A stretch of 64,000 nucleotides of DNA from Pullulanibacillus camelliae (GTDB lineage: Bacteria > Bacillota > Bacilli > Bacillales > Sporolactobacillaceae): assembly GCF_014642655.1 (NCBI RefSeq), contig NZ_BMIR01000001.1:607518-671517 (forward strand), in the 5' to 3' direction. The position numbers and the translations under genes are program-made. A model generated the notes under the pieces. The model was not told the DNA's origin. It saw nothing but the letters and a program-made list of their open reading frames with translations, and ran no database searches. The number at the start of each line of letters is the position of its first letter. Positions within the stretch are counted from its first letter, which is position 1. This document shows, piece after piece, positions 34,855-43,403 of the stretch.

Positions 34855-36234
34855 TTAAATGTCTTTAACCTCTGCAAAATAATCGTCTTGACCAAACTGT
34901 CCACCTTTTAGCGCCAATTCTAATCCATCAATGGAGTCGTCATCTGAGTAGCAGCGACATAAAGGGGCGCCTGGAGAAATGGATGTGATCATCTCTAGTG
35001 CATAAATCCCTAACTCCTTCGTTGCATAGCTAGAGGTATCGCCACCAGCAACCACTAGGCGTTCAATGCCTGTTTCTTGAATCACTAATTTCGCTAATTC
35101 TCCTAAATAGGAGCCGAGAATCTTGCTTGTTTCTGAAATGGGTAGACCATTTTCCAGCATTTTTTGTTGGTTCCGAGCAATGCTGGGATCATCCGGTCCC
35201 AAAGCAGTAAACATCACAAGGTCCTTCCCGTCCCGAATGGTTTGGCACGCTTTCTCTACAAGCTGCCGTTTCGCTTGCTCATCCTTCTTAGCAGCCATCA
35301 CCTCTTCAAGAGTAAGATGAATCCCTTCAAAGCCGTGATTCATCGCCCACTCCAGCTGTTTTTGCGTAACTGGCGAACAGCTGCCGGATACCACAAGCAA
35401 TCTGTCTCTTTTTGTAGGCTTTACAGGTGACTGACTAGCCATCGCCTGTTTATCCTTCGCAACAGCGGAAATCGCATGCCCCACACCCGATGAGCCAATG
35501 AGAAATAGCGGCTCCTTAGGCTCTCGAACCTTTTCCAATAACAGCCCGACCTTCTCAACATCAGCCTTACTTGCACTATCAAACAAAACGACCTCCGGCT
35601 GTTTCGACAGCTTAACATTCAGTGTTTGAAATAACGCATCAAGGGGTTGCTGTAATTCCACAAGATTAATTCCCGCTGTCTCTTTTGCCCCTTGTTCCTT
35701 TAACACCTCTCGTAAATCCGCCTCCGACATAGGTGTGATCGGGTGATGCGACATGGTCGGGTGTCTATCCAAACGATAGGTTTCTCCGTTCATGGCGGCA
35801 AAATGATTGCCAAACACTGTATAGCGCTGCAAATCAGGAGCGGCAACGAGAACGGGCACCCAAGACAGCTCGCCAAAAATGTCTTTAGATATATTGACAA
35901 CCGTTGCGATATTCCCTATATCTTTTGAGGAATCAAAGGTTGAGCATACTTTATAATGGACAAAGTGACTTCTCAATTCCTTTAGCCTTTTAAAAATATC
36001 GGGAAGCTCTGCCTGCATCTGTTCCGGACTCATCACTCGACTGTCCCCAGCTATCCCTATACATTTAACATGCGGGAAGCGCTCAAGCATCGATTGGCTC
36101 GGTACATCCAAAAAAAGCACCGTCGGTAACCCATTAATCGTGAGCGATTCCATCGCATCCGTTGAACCTGTAAAATCATCTCCATAAAAGGAGAGCACCA
36201 GCTGATTGTCTTGTGTTCGTTCACCTTGTTGCAT
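34855..36234 (-). CDS. Four-carbon acid sugar kinase family protein (DUF1537, OtnK-like)
   Basis: The 459-residue protein has the N-terminal YGDDFTGSTDAME sugar-binding motif and C-terminal nucleotide-binding parts (VAGGDTSSYATKELG). Family members phosphorylate oxo-tetronates, threonate, erythronate or 3-oxo-isoapionate. It is last in an operon with a RuBisCO-like protein, which in known systems acts on a DUF1537 kinase product such as 3-oxo-isoapionate 4-phosphate, and with a class II aldolase, which in OtnC systems decarboxylates 3-oxo-tetronate 4-phosphate. The substrate therefore remains open between C4 and branched C5 acids. Confidence 0.88.
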   Translation of the reverse strand: MQQGERTQDNQLVLSFYGDDFTGSTDAMESLTINGLPTVLFLDVPSQSMLERFPHVKCIGIAGDSRVMSPEQMQAELPDIFKRLKELRSHFVHYKVCSTFDSSKDIGNIATVVNISKDIFGELSWVPVLVAAPDLQRYTVFGNHFAAMNGETYRLDRHPTMSHHPITPMSEADLREVLKEQGAKETAGINLVELQQPLDALFQTLNVKLSKQPEVVLFDSASKADVEKVGLLLEKVREPKEPLFLIGSSGVGHAISAVAKDKQAMASQSPVKPTKRDRLLVVSGSCSPVTQKQLEWAMNHGFEGIHLTLEEVMAAKKDEQAKRQLVEKACQTIRDGKDLVMFTALGPDDPSIARNQQKMLENGLPISETSKILGSYLGELAKLVIQETGIERLVVAGGDTSSYATKELGIYALEMITSISPGAPLCRCYSDDDSIDGLELALKGGQFGQDDYFAEVKDI

Positions 36235-36255
36235 TCTCTACTCTGCCCCCCAACT

Positions 36256-37572
36256 TTACGCCGTTAATTTACGTGAATAGTTAATCAAGATTGACGAAAT
36301 TGCCATTATCAATCCAGCAATGGCAAAAGTAACAAAAACGCTTACATAGCTACCAGTAGATTGCACGATAAACCCAATTAAAATCGGTGTAATAATACCG
36401 CCCACGTTTCCAGCAAAGTTCATCGCCCCACTCAGCTGCCCAACATGCTCTTTAGCAACAAGTCTAGCCGGCACAGCCCAATATAGGCCTCCCCAACGAA
36501 GGAAAAAGTTTGCTAGGCTGATTAACAAAATCGCTGAGCTTGTTGATGAGACAAAGTTCACAAGGATAATAGCTGCAGCTACTCCCAATCCCGCAAAGCC
36601 AAGCATCGAACGCATGACAATATTGACGGAGGTTCCAGAACGAATCCAGCGATCAGCCACTTGGCCAGCAAAAAGCTCGCCAACAAATCCTGCACCGAAA
36701 ATGACAAATGTCCAAACCCCGGTCATCGAAAACGAGACATGCTGTTCATTACTGACGTATGAAGGCGCCCAAGTTAATAGACCATAAAGCACAGCATCAT
36801 AACCGAAAAAGGCTAAAAGTAGCATCCAAGGACTAAGATGTAAAAAGCTCTTAATGGGTGTACTCGCAGTAGTTTTTTCAGCCGCTACTGTCTTTTCAGT
36901 CGCCTCTTCTTCAAGATACTTTGTTTCCTTCTCAGTAATCATTGGATGGTCCTTAGGATTATCCCGCATGAACCACCAGGCAATAAGACCAAAAATAACT
37001 GTAATTAAACCGATCACACCAAAAGCGATGCGCCATGTCCCTAGCCACACAATTAGACCCGTTACAACAAGGCCACCAAAGGCTGTTCCTAAAGGACCGC
37101 CACCATCAACCAATGTACTGCCGCGCGCATGCTCACTCTTACGCAACCAGCGAATGAGAGAAGAGTTCATACCATTTTGGACAGGCCCCTCAAAAACGCC
37201 TAAAAACATTCGCATTCCTATCAATGAGCCGACACCGGTAGCAATCCCTGTAAGCCCTTCAATAATACCCCAACCAATTAAACTCCCAGATACAATTTTA
37301 CGTGGCTTTAAACGGTCAACCAACCAGCCACCTGGTAGCTGCATAATAGCATAGGTCCATCCAAATGAGCTTAAAATAATTCCTGTTAATGCTGGACCAA
37401 TATGCAGATCTTTACTAATTAAAGGCATTGCAATCGAAATAGAAGATCTATCAATATAATTAATGATCATGATTAGAATAAAGAAACTGAACATCCACCA
37501 GCGTAGCCCTGGTATTTGCAATCGCGAGCGCCTCTCTAGGCTCCCCGACTTATCATGCTTTACTTTTTGCAT
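36256..37572 (-). CDS. MFS transporter, anion:cation symporter type (sugar acid)
   Basis: This is a twelve-segment MFS protein with the family's early YIDRSSISIAMP and the GWLVDRLKPRK loop, like hexuronate, glucarate and phthalate transporters. It probably imports the sugar acid degraded by its neighbours. The start at 37572 (MQKVKHDK) follows a GGGGG by 8 bases. The upstream ATG at 37587 would put that site inside the gene. Confidence 0.88.
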   Translation of the reverse strand: MQKVKHDKSGSLERRSRLQIPGLRWWMFSFFILIMIINYIDRSSISIAMPLISKDLHIGPALTGIILSSFGWTYAIMQLPGGWLVDRLKPRKIVSGSLIGWGIIEGLTGIATGVGSLIGMRMFLGVFEGPVQNGMNSSLIRWLRKSEHARGSTLVDGGGPLGTAFGGLVVTGLIVWLGTWRIAFGVIGLITVIFGLIAWWFMRDNPKDHPMITEKETKYLEEEATEKTVAAEKTTASTPIKSFLHLSPWMLLLAFFGYDAVLYGLLTWAPSYVSNEQHVSFSMTGVWTFVIFGAGFVGELFAGQVADRWIRSGTSVNIVMRSMLGFAGLGVAAAIILVNFVSSTSSAILLISLANFFLRWGGLYWAVPARLVAKEHVGQLSGAMNFAGNVGGIITPILIGFIVQSTGSYVSVFVTFAIAGLIMAISSILINYSRKLTA

Positions 37573-37614
37573 CCCTATAACCCCCATTATTTAAACATAT
37601 AGAATTCAAACACT

Positions 37615-38877
37615 TTATCCAAATTTTTGTATGGCCTCGGCAAGCTCTTGATGATTCTTAGCGTACTCTGCTATACTTACACCTTTCAAAGCCGCTTCCC
37701 ACCCTTGCTGCATACTGGCAACGCCTGCTGTGATGCCGCTTGGGTGCGCCATGATGCCCCCTCCAGCTAAATGCAAGAGATCGATGGTTTGCATCGACTT
37801 ATAAGATGCATCCGCCACCCCCGCCCATTGGCCTGATGACAGAACTGGCAGCAAAGTATCCTTACCATACATCGGCGTTAGACAATCCTGAACGGATTGA
37901 ATGACAGAAGCATCGGATTCATAAAACTTATTCGCTAACCCGTTGGTATGAAGATGATCGACACCTGCCAACCGACATAATTTTTGATAAACGGTGAAGC
38001 TCATGCCAAGCAGTGGATGCCGTGTCATCGCCCCCCATTGATTGCGATGCCCATGGATTGGAACTTGCGCATGCTTCCTAAGATAAGCAACACCTGCAAG
38101 ACCAATACTATTCACACTGACCATCACACAGTTGCCACCCGCTTCAACAACAATATCATGATTTGCCCGCAATTCATCAATATCTCCTGTGATATTAAAG
38201 GCATACATGACTTTTTTACCCGTCTTATCAGCGGCTCTTTCAATCTCATCCATAACCGCTACCACCCGCTCCTTAAGAGGAGCAAAAGGGGGATTGCCAT
38301 TGAGCTCATCATCTTTAATAAAATCGATGCCAGAGTGGGCAAGGCGTCGGACAAGCTTCCGTAATTCCGTGATTGATAATCCAATACTCGGCTTAATAAT
38401 CGTACCAATTAAAGGCCTTTCAAAGACGTTTGTCAAACGTCGTGTCCCTTCAATACCAAATTGCGGGCCTCGATAGGTGTCCATAAAAGCTTTTGGCAAG
38501 GCAATATCTATTAAGCGGACACCTGACACCTCGTGCAGCTCATACAAGTTGCCTGCAATAGCGGCAAGCAGATTGGGCAAGGAAGGACCAAAATTATGAT
38601 AAGGAAAGGAAAGTGTAACCTCCCCACGTTGAAAGTGGACGTTGTCCTTCCCAGTAACTTCTGGAGCTTTATACCCTGGCAACGATGGATACGGGGCCGA
38701 CTCCAGTTGCTTAATACTCACAATTTTCGCAGCATGCATGGCTTTTAAGTGATCGGTCTCACCCGGTACAGAAACGAAGGTTCCAGTCGATTGCTCACCT
38801 GCCATGACAGTTGCCGCATATTCCAAAGTAAAAGGTGTCTCAATTAAATAGGTTGCTCGTACTTCTTGTGTCGTCAT
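37615..38877 (-). CDS. RuBisCO-like protein (form IV, sugar-acid phosphate enzyme)
   Basis: The 420-residue protein has the RuBisCO large-chain fold signatures: GTIIKPSIGL with Lys162, the carbamylation motif IKDDE (Lys188, Asp190, Glu191) and IHGHRN. Loop 6 reads NGLANKF instead of the true RuBisCO GTVVGKLEG, and the second lysine of the KPK motif is Ser164, so it should not fix CO2. With a DUF1537 kinase in the same operon it resembles the enzymes that cleave 3-oxo-isoapionate 4-phosphate in apionate catabolism. That reaction is an inference; other RuBisCO-like proteins act in sulfur salvage or tetronate pathways. Confidence 0.88.
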   Translation of the reverse strand: MTTQEVRATYLIETPFTLEYAATVMAGEQSTGTFVSVPGETDHLKAMHAAKIVSIKQLESAPYPSLPGYKAPEVTGKDNVHFQRGEVTLSFPYHNFGPSLPNLLAAIAGNLYELHEVSGVRLIDIALPKAFMDTYRGPQFGIEGTRRLTNVFERPLIGTIIKPSIGLSITELRKLVRRLAHSGIDFIKDDELNGNPPFAPLKERVVAVMDEIERAADKTGKKVMYAFNITGDIDELRANHDIVVEAGGNCVMVSVNSIGLAGVAYLRKHAQVPIHGHRNQWGAMTRHPLLGMSFTVYQKLCRLAGVDHLHTNGLANKFYESDASVIQSVQDCLTPMYGKDTLLPVLSSGQWAGVADASYKSMQTIDLLHLAGGGIMAHPSGITAGVASMQQGWEAALKGVSIAEYAKNHQELAEAIQKFG

Positions 38878-38929
38878 GGAATCCCCCTATCGATCCATAA
38901 AGTAACATAAAGAATGATTATATCCTGCA

Positions 38930-39952
38930 TTAGAAAGTGACCAGAACTTTTAATGAATGATCCTCTTTTTGTTCAACCATTCTGAAGCCATTTGCTGCTT
39001 GGGAATACGGTAAGACATGGGTGATCAAAGCATCAGACTTAATCCGTCCAGCTGCAAGTAAATCCACAGCCGATATCGTGTCAACACGTGTATAACAAAA
39101 GCAACCTACTAACTCCTTCTCCTGACCTTGAAGCTGCATAATATCGATTGATTGTTCACCATGGAACATGGCAATCGTAACAATTCTGCCGCCCTTTTTA
39201 ACCAGAGAGAGGGCTTGATTGACGATACCAGGGACGCCTGCTGCGATAAGTACCTTATCAAAGCTTCCTCCAATATCGTCTTTAGCGGGCTCCACCCAAT
39301 CTCTCTTATCTTTGATATTGATGGTATGGGTCGCACCAAGTGTCTGCGCAGTGTCCAAACAATAATCCAATACGTCTGTTGCTAAAATGGTTGTTGCCCC
39401 AGCTTCTTTAGCTACAGCAATCGTTAAAAGTCCGATTGGACCCGCACCAAGCACAGCCACTTTGTCTCCAACTTCTATCCCCGCTCTCCGTACAGCATGG
39501 ACAGCAACAGCAAGCGGTTCTACAAGTGCACCTTGCTGATAATCTAATTCAGGAGGTAAAGCAAAGACAACCTCTTCTGGCGCGACAAAGTTTTCTGCCA
39601 TCGTGCCATACCATTTTCCAATCCCTGGCGCTTTGCGGTTATCACAGTAGTTGATTCTGCCTTGAAGACAAGCCTCACATTTACCGCAACCAACCTGAGG
39701 CTCAACAGCTACCTTATCGCCTAATTTTACTCGTGTCACAGCGGCTCCAACCTCGATGACTTCACCTGACACTTCATGTCCAATGATTACCGGAGGCACA
39801 CGAAAAGGATGAAGGCCTTTGTAAGCATGAATATCCGACCCACAAATGCCTGCTGCTTTCACCTGAATTCTGACTTCATTATCTTCTAGAGGAGCATTTT
39901 CCACCTCTTTAACGATAACGTTATAAGGACTTTCAATCATGACTGCCTTCAT
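38930..39952 (-). CDS. Zinc-dependent alcohol/polyol dehydrogenase (MDR family)
   Basis: The 340-residue medium-chain dehydrogenase has catalytic zinc ligands (CGSDIHAYKG, GHEVSGEV), the four-cysteine structural zinc site (GCGKCEACLQGRINYC) and VLGAGPIGLLT for NAD(P). It resembles sorbitol, threonine and galactitol-phosphate dehydrogenases. I start it at 39952, with GGAAGTGGAG upstream; the longer frame from 40015 runs into the aldolase end. It probably oxidises the hydroxy acid before phosphorylation. Confidence 0.88.
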   Translation of the reverse strand: MKAVMIESPYNVIVKEVENAPLEDNEVRIQVKAAGICGSDIHAYKGLHPFRVPPVIIGHEVSGEVIEVGAAVTRVKLGDKVAVEPQVGCGKCEACLQGRINYCDNRKAPGIGKWYGTMAENFVAPEEVVFALPPELDYQQGALVEPLAVAVHAVRRAGIEVGDKVAVLGAGPIGLLTIAVAKEAGATTILATDVLDYCLDTAQTLGATHTINIKDKRDWVEPAKDDIGGSFDKVLIAAGVPGIVNQALSLVKKGGRIVTIAMFHGEQSIDIMQLQGQEKELVGCFCYTRVDTISAVDLLAAGRIKSDALITHVLPYSQAANGFRMVEQKEDHSLKVLVTF

Positions 39953-40011
39953 GAACTCCACTTCCCTTTTTATGAATATCTTGCTGATTATTGATGACGC
40001 GCGTTTAGCGC

Positions 40012-40674
40012 TCAATCTTTGTAAATGCGTTTTCTCGGCTTATATCTTGCGCTTTCTAGAAAATCCTGGACAACCAGATCGGGTATCTTCGTAAGCTGAA
40101 TGCCTGCTGATTTGGCCGTAATGATCATCTTAGATGCCAGCTCAAGTGTTTCTAGGCGCATGATAGCGTCGCCAAAGGAATCATCAAATAAAATGACACC
40201 GTGATTCTTCAGCATGATCACATGCCCCTTTTTGGCTTGCTCGCGTACAGCCTCCCCTAACTCGGCTGTCCCAGGATGATAATAATTCACATAGACAACA
40301 TCTTCTAAATAGTACATCGTTTCAACGAATAACTCGGAGACGAGTGCCTCTTCACTCGAAGCCATTAGAGTCGTATAAAACGGTGATGAATGAAGAACGA
40401 CATGTGCATCACTGCGCTCTTGATATATCCCTTGATGCATGGGCACTTCTTTTGAAGGCTTTCTACTGCCTTCCCATGAACTTGTCTCAAAGTTATATAA
40501 AGAAAAGTCATTCTGCTGGAGGTTGCCCATTTCCGTGCCCGATGCTGTGATCAGCATCTCTTGCGCATTCACACGTGCACTAATATTTCCGGATGTTCCC
40601 CAAGCCAGCTGATTATCGAGTAGATATTTACCTGTATTGATAAGCTGTTGAGTAATCGTCAGTTGATCTGTCAC
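40012..40674 (-). CDS. Class II aldolase/adducin family protein
   Basis: The 220 residues match the fuculose-phosphate aldolase/OtnC group: GTSGNISAR, SGTEMGNL, the zinc histidines in HSSP and YYHPGTAELG, and KNHGVILF. It either cleaves a phosphorylated sugar acid or decarboxylates a 3-oxo acid phosphate. It is first in the operon, about 20 bases after the predicted sigma-54 start site. The upstream reading frame has no better ATG. Confidence 0.88.
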   Translation of the reverse strand: MTDQLTITQQLINTGKYLLDNQLAWGTSGNISARVNAQEMLITASGTEMGNLQQNDFSLYNFETSSWEGSRKPSKEVPMHQGIYQERSDAHVVLHSSPFYTTLMASSEEALVSELFVETMYYLEDVVYVNYYHPGTAELGEAVREQAKKGHVIMLKNHGVILFDDSFGDAIMRLETLELASKMIITAKSAGIQLTKIPDLVVQDFLESARYKPRKRIYKD

Positions 40675-40705
40675 CGCTCTATTCCCCCTTTCTCACTCTA
40701 CAACA

Positions 40706-40722
40706 TGCAAGAAGCGTGCCAA
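40706..40722 (-). promoter_or_regulatory. Sigma-54 (-24/-12) promoter of the sugar-acid operon
   Basis: The minus strand reads TTGGCACGCTTCTTGCATG: TGGCAC, five bases, then TTGCA, a full consensus match. Transcription would start about 20 bases before the aldolase ATG. The divergent gene is a sigma-54 activator. Confidence 0.88.
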
Positions 40723-40771
40723 CTTATTAAACTCGATAATTTTTTATCCAAATTTATTTCAAACCCTTTAA

Positions 40772-40799
40772 GAAAGCGCTATTCTTTTGAATCGCTTTC
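40772..40799. promoter_or_regulatory. Candidate activator binding dyad (upstream activating sequence)
   Basis: GAAAGCG, 14 bases, CGCTTTC form a dyad with centres 21 bases apart, placed 50-75 bases upstream of the -24 box. Each half also resembles part of a cre site, so CcpA binding is an alternative. Confidence 0.5.
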
Positions 40800-40812
40800 A
40801 TTTCTCTTATTT

Positions 40813-40841
40813 TTGAAAAAAAACAGGAAAAGCTGTAGAAT
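40813..40841 (+). promoter_or_regulatory. Sigma-A promoter of the activator gene
   Basis: TTGAAA (40813-40818), a 17-base spacer and TAGAAT (40836-40841) form a good promoter about 70 bases upstream of the start codon. Confidence 0.6.
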
Positions 40842-40914
40842 ACCTTTATAACGTTGCATTTTAAAACACAAGTTTCATTTTTAAACATCCATGATAGTTT
40901 TAGGAGGATGAGTC

Positions 40915-42819
40915 ATGAGTAAAATCGTCATTATTGCCCCTTCAAAGGAATTTGCTGACAAAGTACGTCCTTTCATTGAAAATAAACCATTTAAGCTGTA
41001 TGCACCAAAGGATGATCGCGACTTTTCTTTTGAAGAAACGGTTCCTATTGCCAAAAAAGAAGAAGCCCTTGGAGCAGAGGTAATCATTACACGTGGTGGA
41101 CAAGCCACCTTGCTCAATCAAACTGTAGACATCCCTGTTGTTGAAGTGAAAATGACTGTACTCGACATTTTGAGAACAGTCCATTCACTTAAGACAAGGT
41201 ACGAAAAAATTGGACTCATTGGTGTTGAAAACATTATCTGTGATTATCGTGAGCTTGGTACTTATATTGACATTCAAATTTATCCGGTCTTTTCTTATGA
41301 ACAAGATTTAGATATACAAGTGCAGCATGCCATCTCCGATCAAATGGAGTTTATTGTGGGAGACGGCATGTCCGTCGATTATGCGCGACAATTTGGTTTA
41401 CCTGGCATTAAATTGATGCCCTCTCGAGAAAGCGTCAAGGAGTCCATTGAGATGGCTGAACATCTCGTTCAAGCCCGCTATCAGGAACGTATGCATAGCG
41501 AACAGTTTCGCATGGTGCTTGAAACGGCCCAGGACGGCATCCTAATTATTACCAATGACAGACAAGTGCTCCTAGCAAATAATCGTGCATCCTATTTTCT
41601 TCAAAAAGAACGCACACACATTATCAATCATCCGATCAAGGATGTTCTAAAACATGAATCAGGGCTTTGCAAGCTTGTGGAAAGAGCCCAAGAATTCAAT
41701 GGAGAAATCGTACGCATCCGAGACTTTATTCTATCGGTTTCAAAACGGACAATTACAGTTAATGGCGATAGAAATGGAAGCGTCATCACCATGCAAGATA
41801 TCACCCACATCCAAAACCTTGAGCAAAGCATTCGTAGAAAGCTTAATCATACTGGATTTGTCACCAAACACCATCTGAATGATATGGTTGCTCACGCGCC
41901 GAACATGAAAAACGTCATTCAAAAAATTAAACATTTCAGCGATACAGACTCTACTGTTTTACTGATCGGCGAAACTGGAACAGGAAAAGAGCTTGTTGCA
42001 CAAAGCATCCACAATCTTAGTCCCCGACACAATCGACCATTCGTACCGATTAACTGTGGGGCCCTTCCAAGTCACTTGCTTGAAAGCGAATTATTTGGTT
42101 ATGAGGCAGGTGCTTTTACAGGAGCAGACCGCAATGGTAAGGCTGGCTTTTTCGAATTGGCTCATACCGGGACAATTTTCCTTGATGAGATCGGAGAAAT
42201 CCCTCCAGAATTACAAACACGCCTTTTGCGAGTGATACAAGAACGTGAAATTAGACGTATCGGTGGTAGCTCGATTATTCCCGTTGATGTGCGTATTATC
42301 GCCGCAACACACAGGGACTTGGAAGCAGATATTAGTGCTGGGAGATTCCGAGCTGACCTTTTTTATCGTCTCAATATTTTAAGAATAGCGCTTCCCCCTC
42401 TTCGGGAGCGCGAGGAGGATCTGCCTGATCTCATTGCCACATTACTCAAAAGAGTCAGCTTGCGCTATCAATGCGAGCCGCCACACCTACCCGATCATTT
42501 TATGACTGCATTAAGCCATTATCATTGGCCGGGAAATATTCGCGAGCTTGAAAACATTTTGGAACGACTCGTTGTCCTTTTCAACGCAGATATTTCTCAG
42601 GAGGCTATTTTTGCGGAAATCATTGAGGAATTACAGCATAGCACTAAAGTGCCTAACTCGCCTGTAGATACAACAGCACTTCCAGAAGGGACACTAGAGG
42701 CTATTGAAAAGCAGGCAATCTTAAATAAATTGAACGCTGTTGGTGGGAATAAAGAATTAGCGGCAAAAGCATTGGGGATTAGTCGGGCAACACTATGGAG
42801 AAAGCTAAAAGACATCTAG
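40915..42819 (+). CDS. Sigma-54-dependent activator with PrpR N-terminal domain
   Basis: The 634-residue protein has a PrpR_N sensor domain (about 1-190), a PAS domain (about 195-300), a sigma-54 AAA+ domain (about 325-560) and a C-terminal Fis-type helix-turn-helix (AAKALGISRATLWRKLK). The AAA+ part has Walker A GETGTGKE, the sigma-54 contact GAFTGA and Walker B IFLDEIGE, all intact. PrpR_N binds small acids such as 2-methylcitrate in the propionate regulator. Here the effector is probably an intermediate of the divergent sugar-acid pathway. AGGAGG lies 6 bases before the ATG. Confidence 0.93.
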   Translation: MSKIVIIAPSKEFADKVRPFIENKPFKLYAPKDDRDFSFEETVPIAKKEEALGAEVIITRGGQATLLNQTVDIPVVEVKMTVLDILRTVHSLKTRYEKIGLIGVENIICDYRELGTYIDIQIYPVFSYEQDLDIQVQHAISDQMEFIVGDGMSVDYARQFGLPGIKLMPSRESVKESIEMAEHLVQARYQERMHSEQFRMVLETAQDGILIITNDRQVLLANNRASYFLQKERTHIINHPIKDVLKHESGLCKLVERAQEFNGEIVRIRDFILSVSKRTITVNGDRNGSVITMQDITHIQNLEQSIRRKLNHTGFVTKHHLNDMVAHAPNMKNVIQKIKHFSDTDSTVLLIGETGTGKELVAQSIHNLSPRHNRPFVPINCGALPSHLLESELFGYEAGAFTGADRNGKAGFFELAHTGTIFLDEIGEIPPELQTRLLRVIQEREIRRIGGSSIIPVDVRIIAATHRDLEADISAGRFRADLFYRLNILRIALPPLREREEDLPDLIATLLKRVSLRYQCEPPHLPDHFMTALSHYHWPGNIRELENILERLVVLFNADISQEAIFAEIIEELQHSTKVPNSPVDTTALPEGTLEAIEKQAILNKLNAVGGNKELAAKALGISRATLWRKLKDI

Positions 42820-42833
42820 TTAAATCATTTTTA

Positions 42834-42863
42834 ATCGACTTGGAACGTCCGTTCTAAGTCGAT
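42834..42863. terminator. Hairpin between the activator gene and the WYL pseudogene
   Basis: ATCGACTTGGAACG and CGTTCTAAGTCGAT form a long stem with one mismatch, 15 bases after the activator stop. There is no clear T-run on the plus strand. It may serve both convergent genes. Confidence 0.55.
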
Positions 42864-42876
42864 ACACTTAATCTAT

Positions 42877-43399
42877 TTATTGATTTTTCCGACAGACGCC
42901 TAGCATGCTTTGAATTCTTTTCATAAGCTCTTCCCTAACATCGCTAGGCTCCAAAACTTCTAACGCAGCACCATAGGATAACAGATAACTATATAACCAT
43001 TCTCCTTCTTGCAGCGAGGTCTCAACAATACAGTATCCCTCTTTTTCCTGGGAAACATCTGCTTCCTCGAACTCATCGTAGACACGATAAGCGACAGCTT
43101 CGCTGATTCTTAGTTTTAATGGTATGCTAGTTCTCAGATTGGCCTCATAATTTGAGAGAAATGAGCGTTCACAATGGTCTACTCACTCCAGCGCTTCACT
43201 TGTTTCTAATAAATTAGACATCCGATTGATTTTAAATAATCGATCCGCTTGTTTGTCCAAGCAATAGCCATCTAAATACCAAGCTTTATCCTTAAATAAC
43301 TTTTTTACAGGCAGCACACGACGCGTGCTTTTTTCATTATTTGAATTGATATAGTCAAACATAATGACCTGCTGATTCAGAATAGCTTGTTTAAATAAA
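42877..43399 (-). pseudogene. C-terminal part of a YafY-like HTH/WYL regulator, interrupted by IS1380
   Basis: Read from the IS junction, the frame gives FKQAILNQQVIMFDYINSNN, RVLPVKKLFKDKAWYLDGYC and a C-terminal EELMKRIQSML, which is a WYL effector domain. An in-frame TGA at 43185-43183 replaces what looks like a Trp codon, so the gene is also broken by a nonsense change. The N-terminal part lies on the other side of the insertion element at 44642-44976. Joining the flanks across one TTAA copy restores the codons for QYFNLFKQAIL. Confidence 0.85.
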
Positions 43400-43403
43400 T
43401 TAA

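Noticed and set aside
34611-34904. Minus-strand ORF of 97 codons
   Set aside because: It starts inside the DUF1537 gene and runs through the operon's terminator hairpin; no ribosome binding site.
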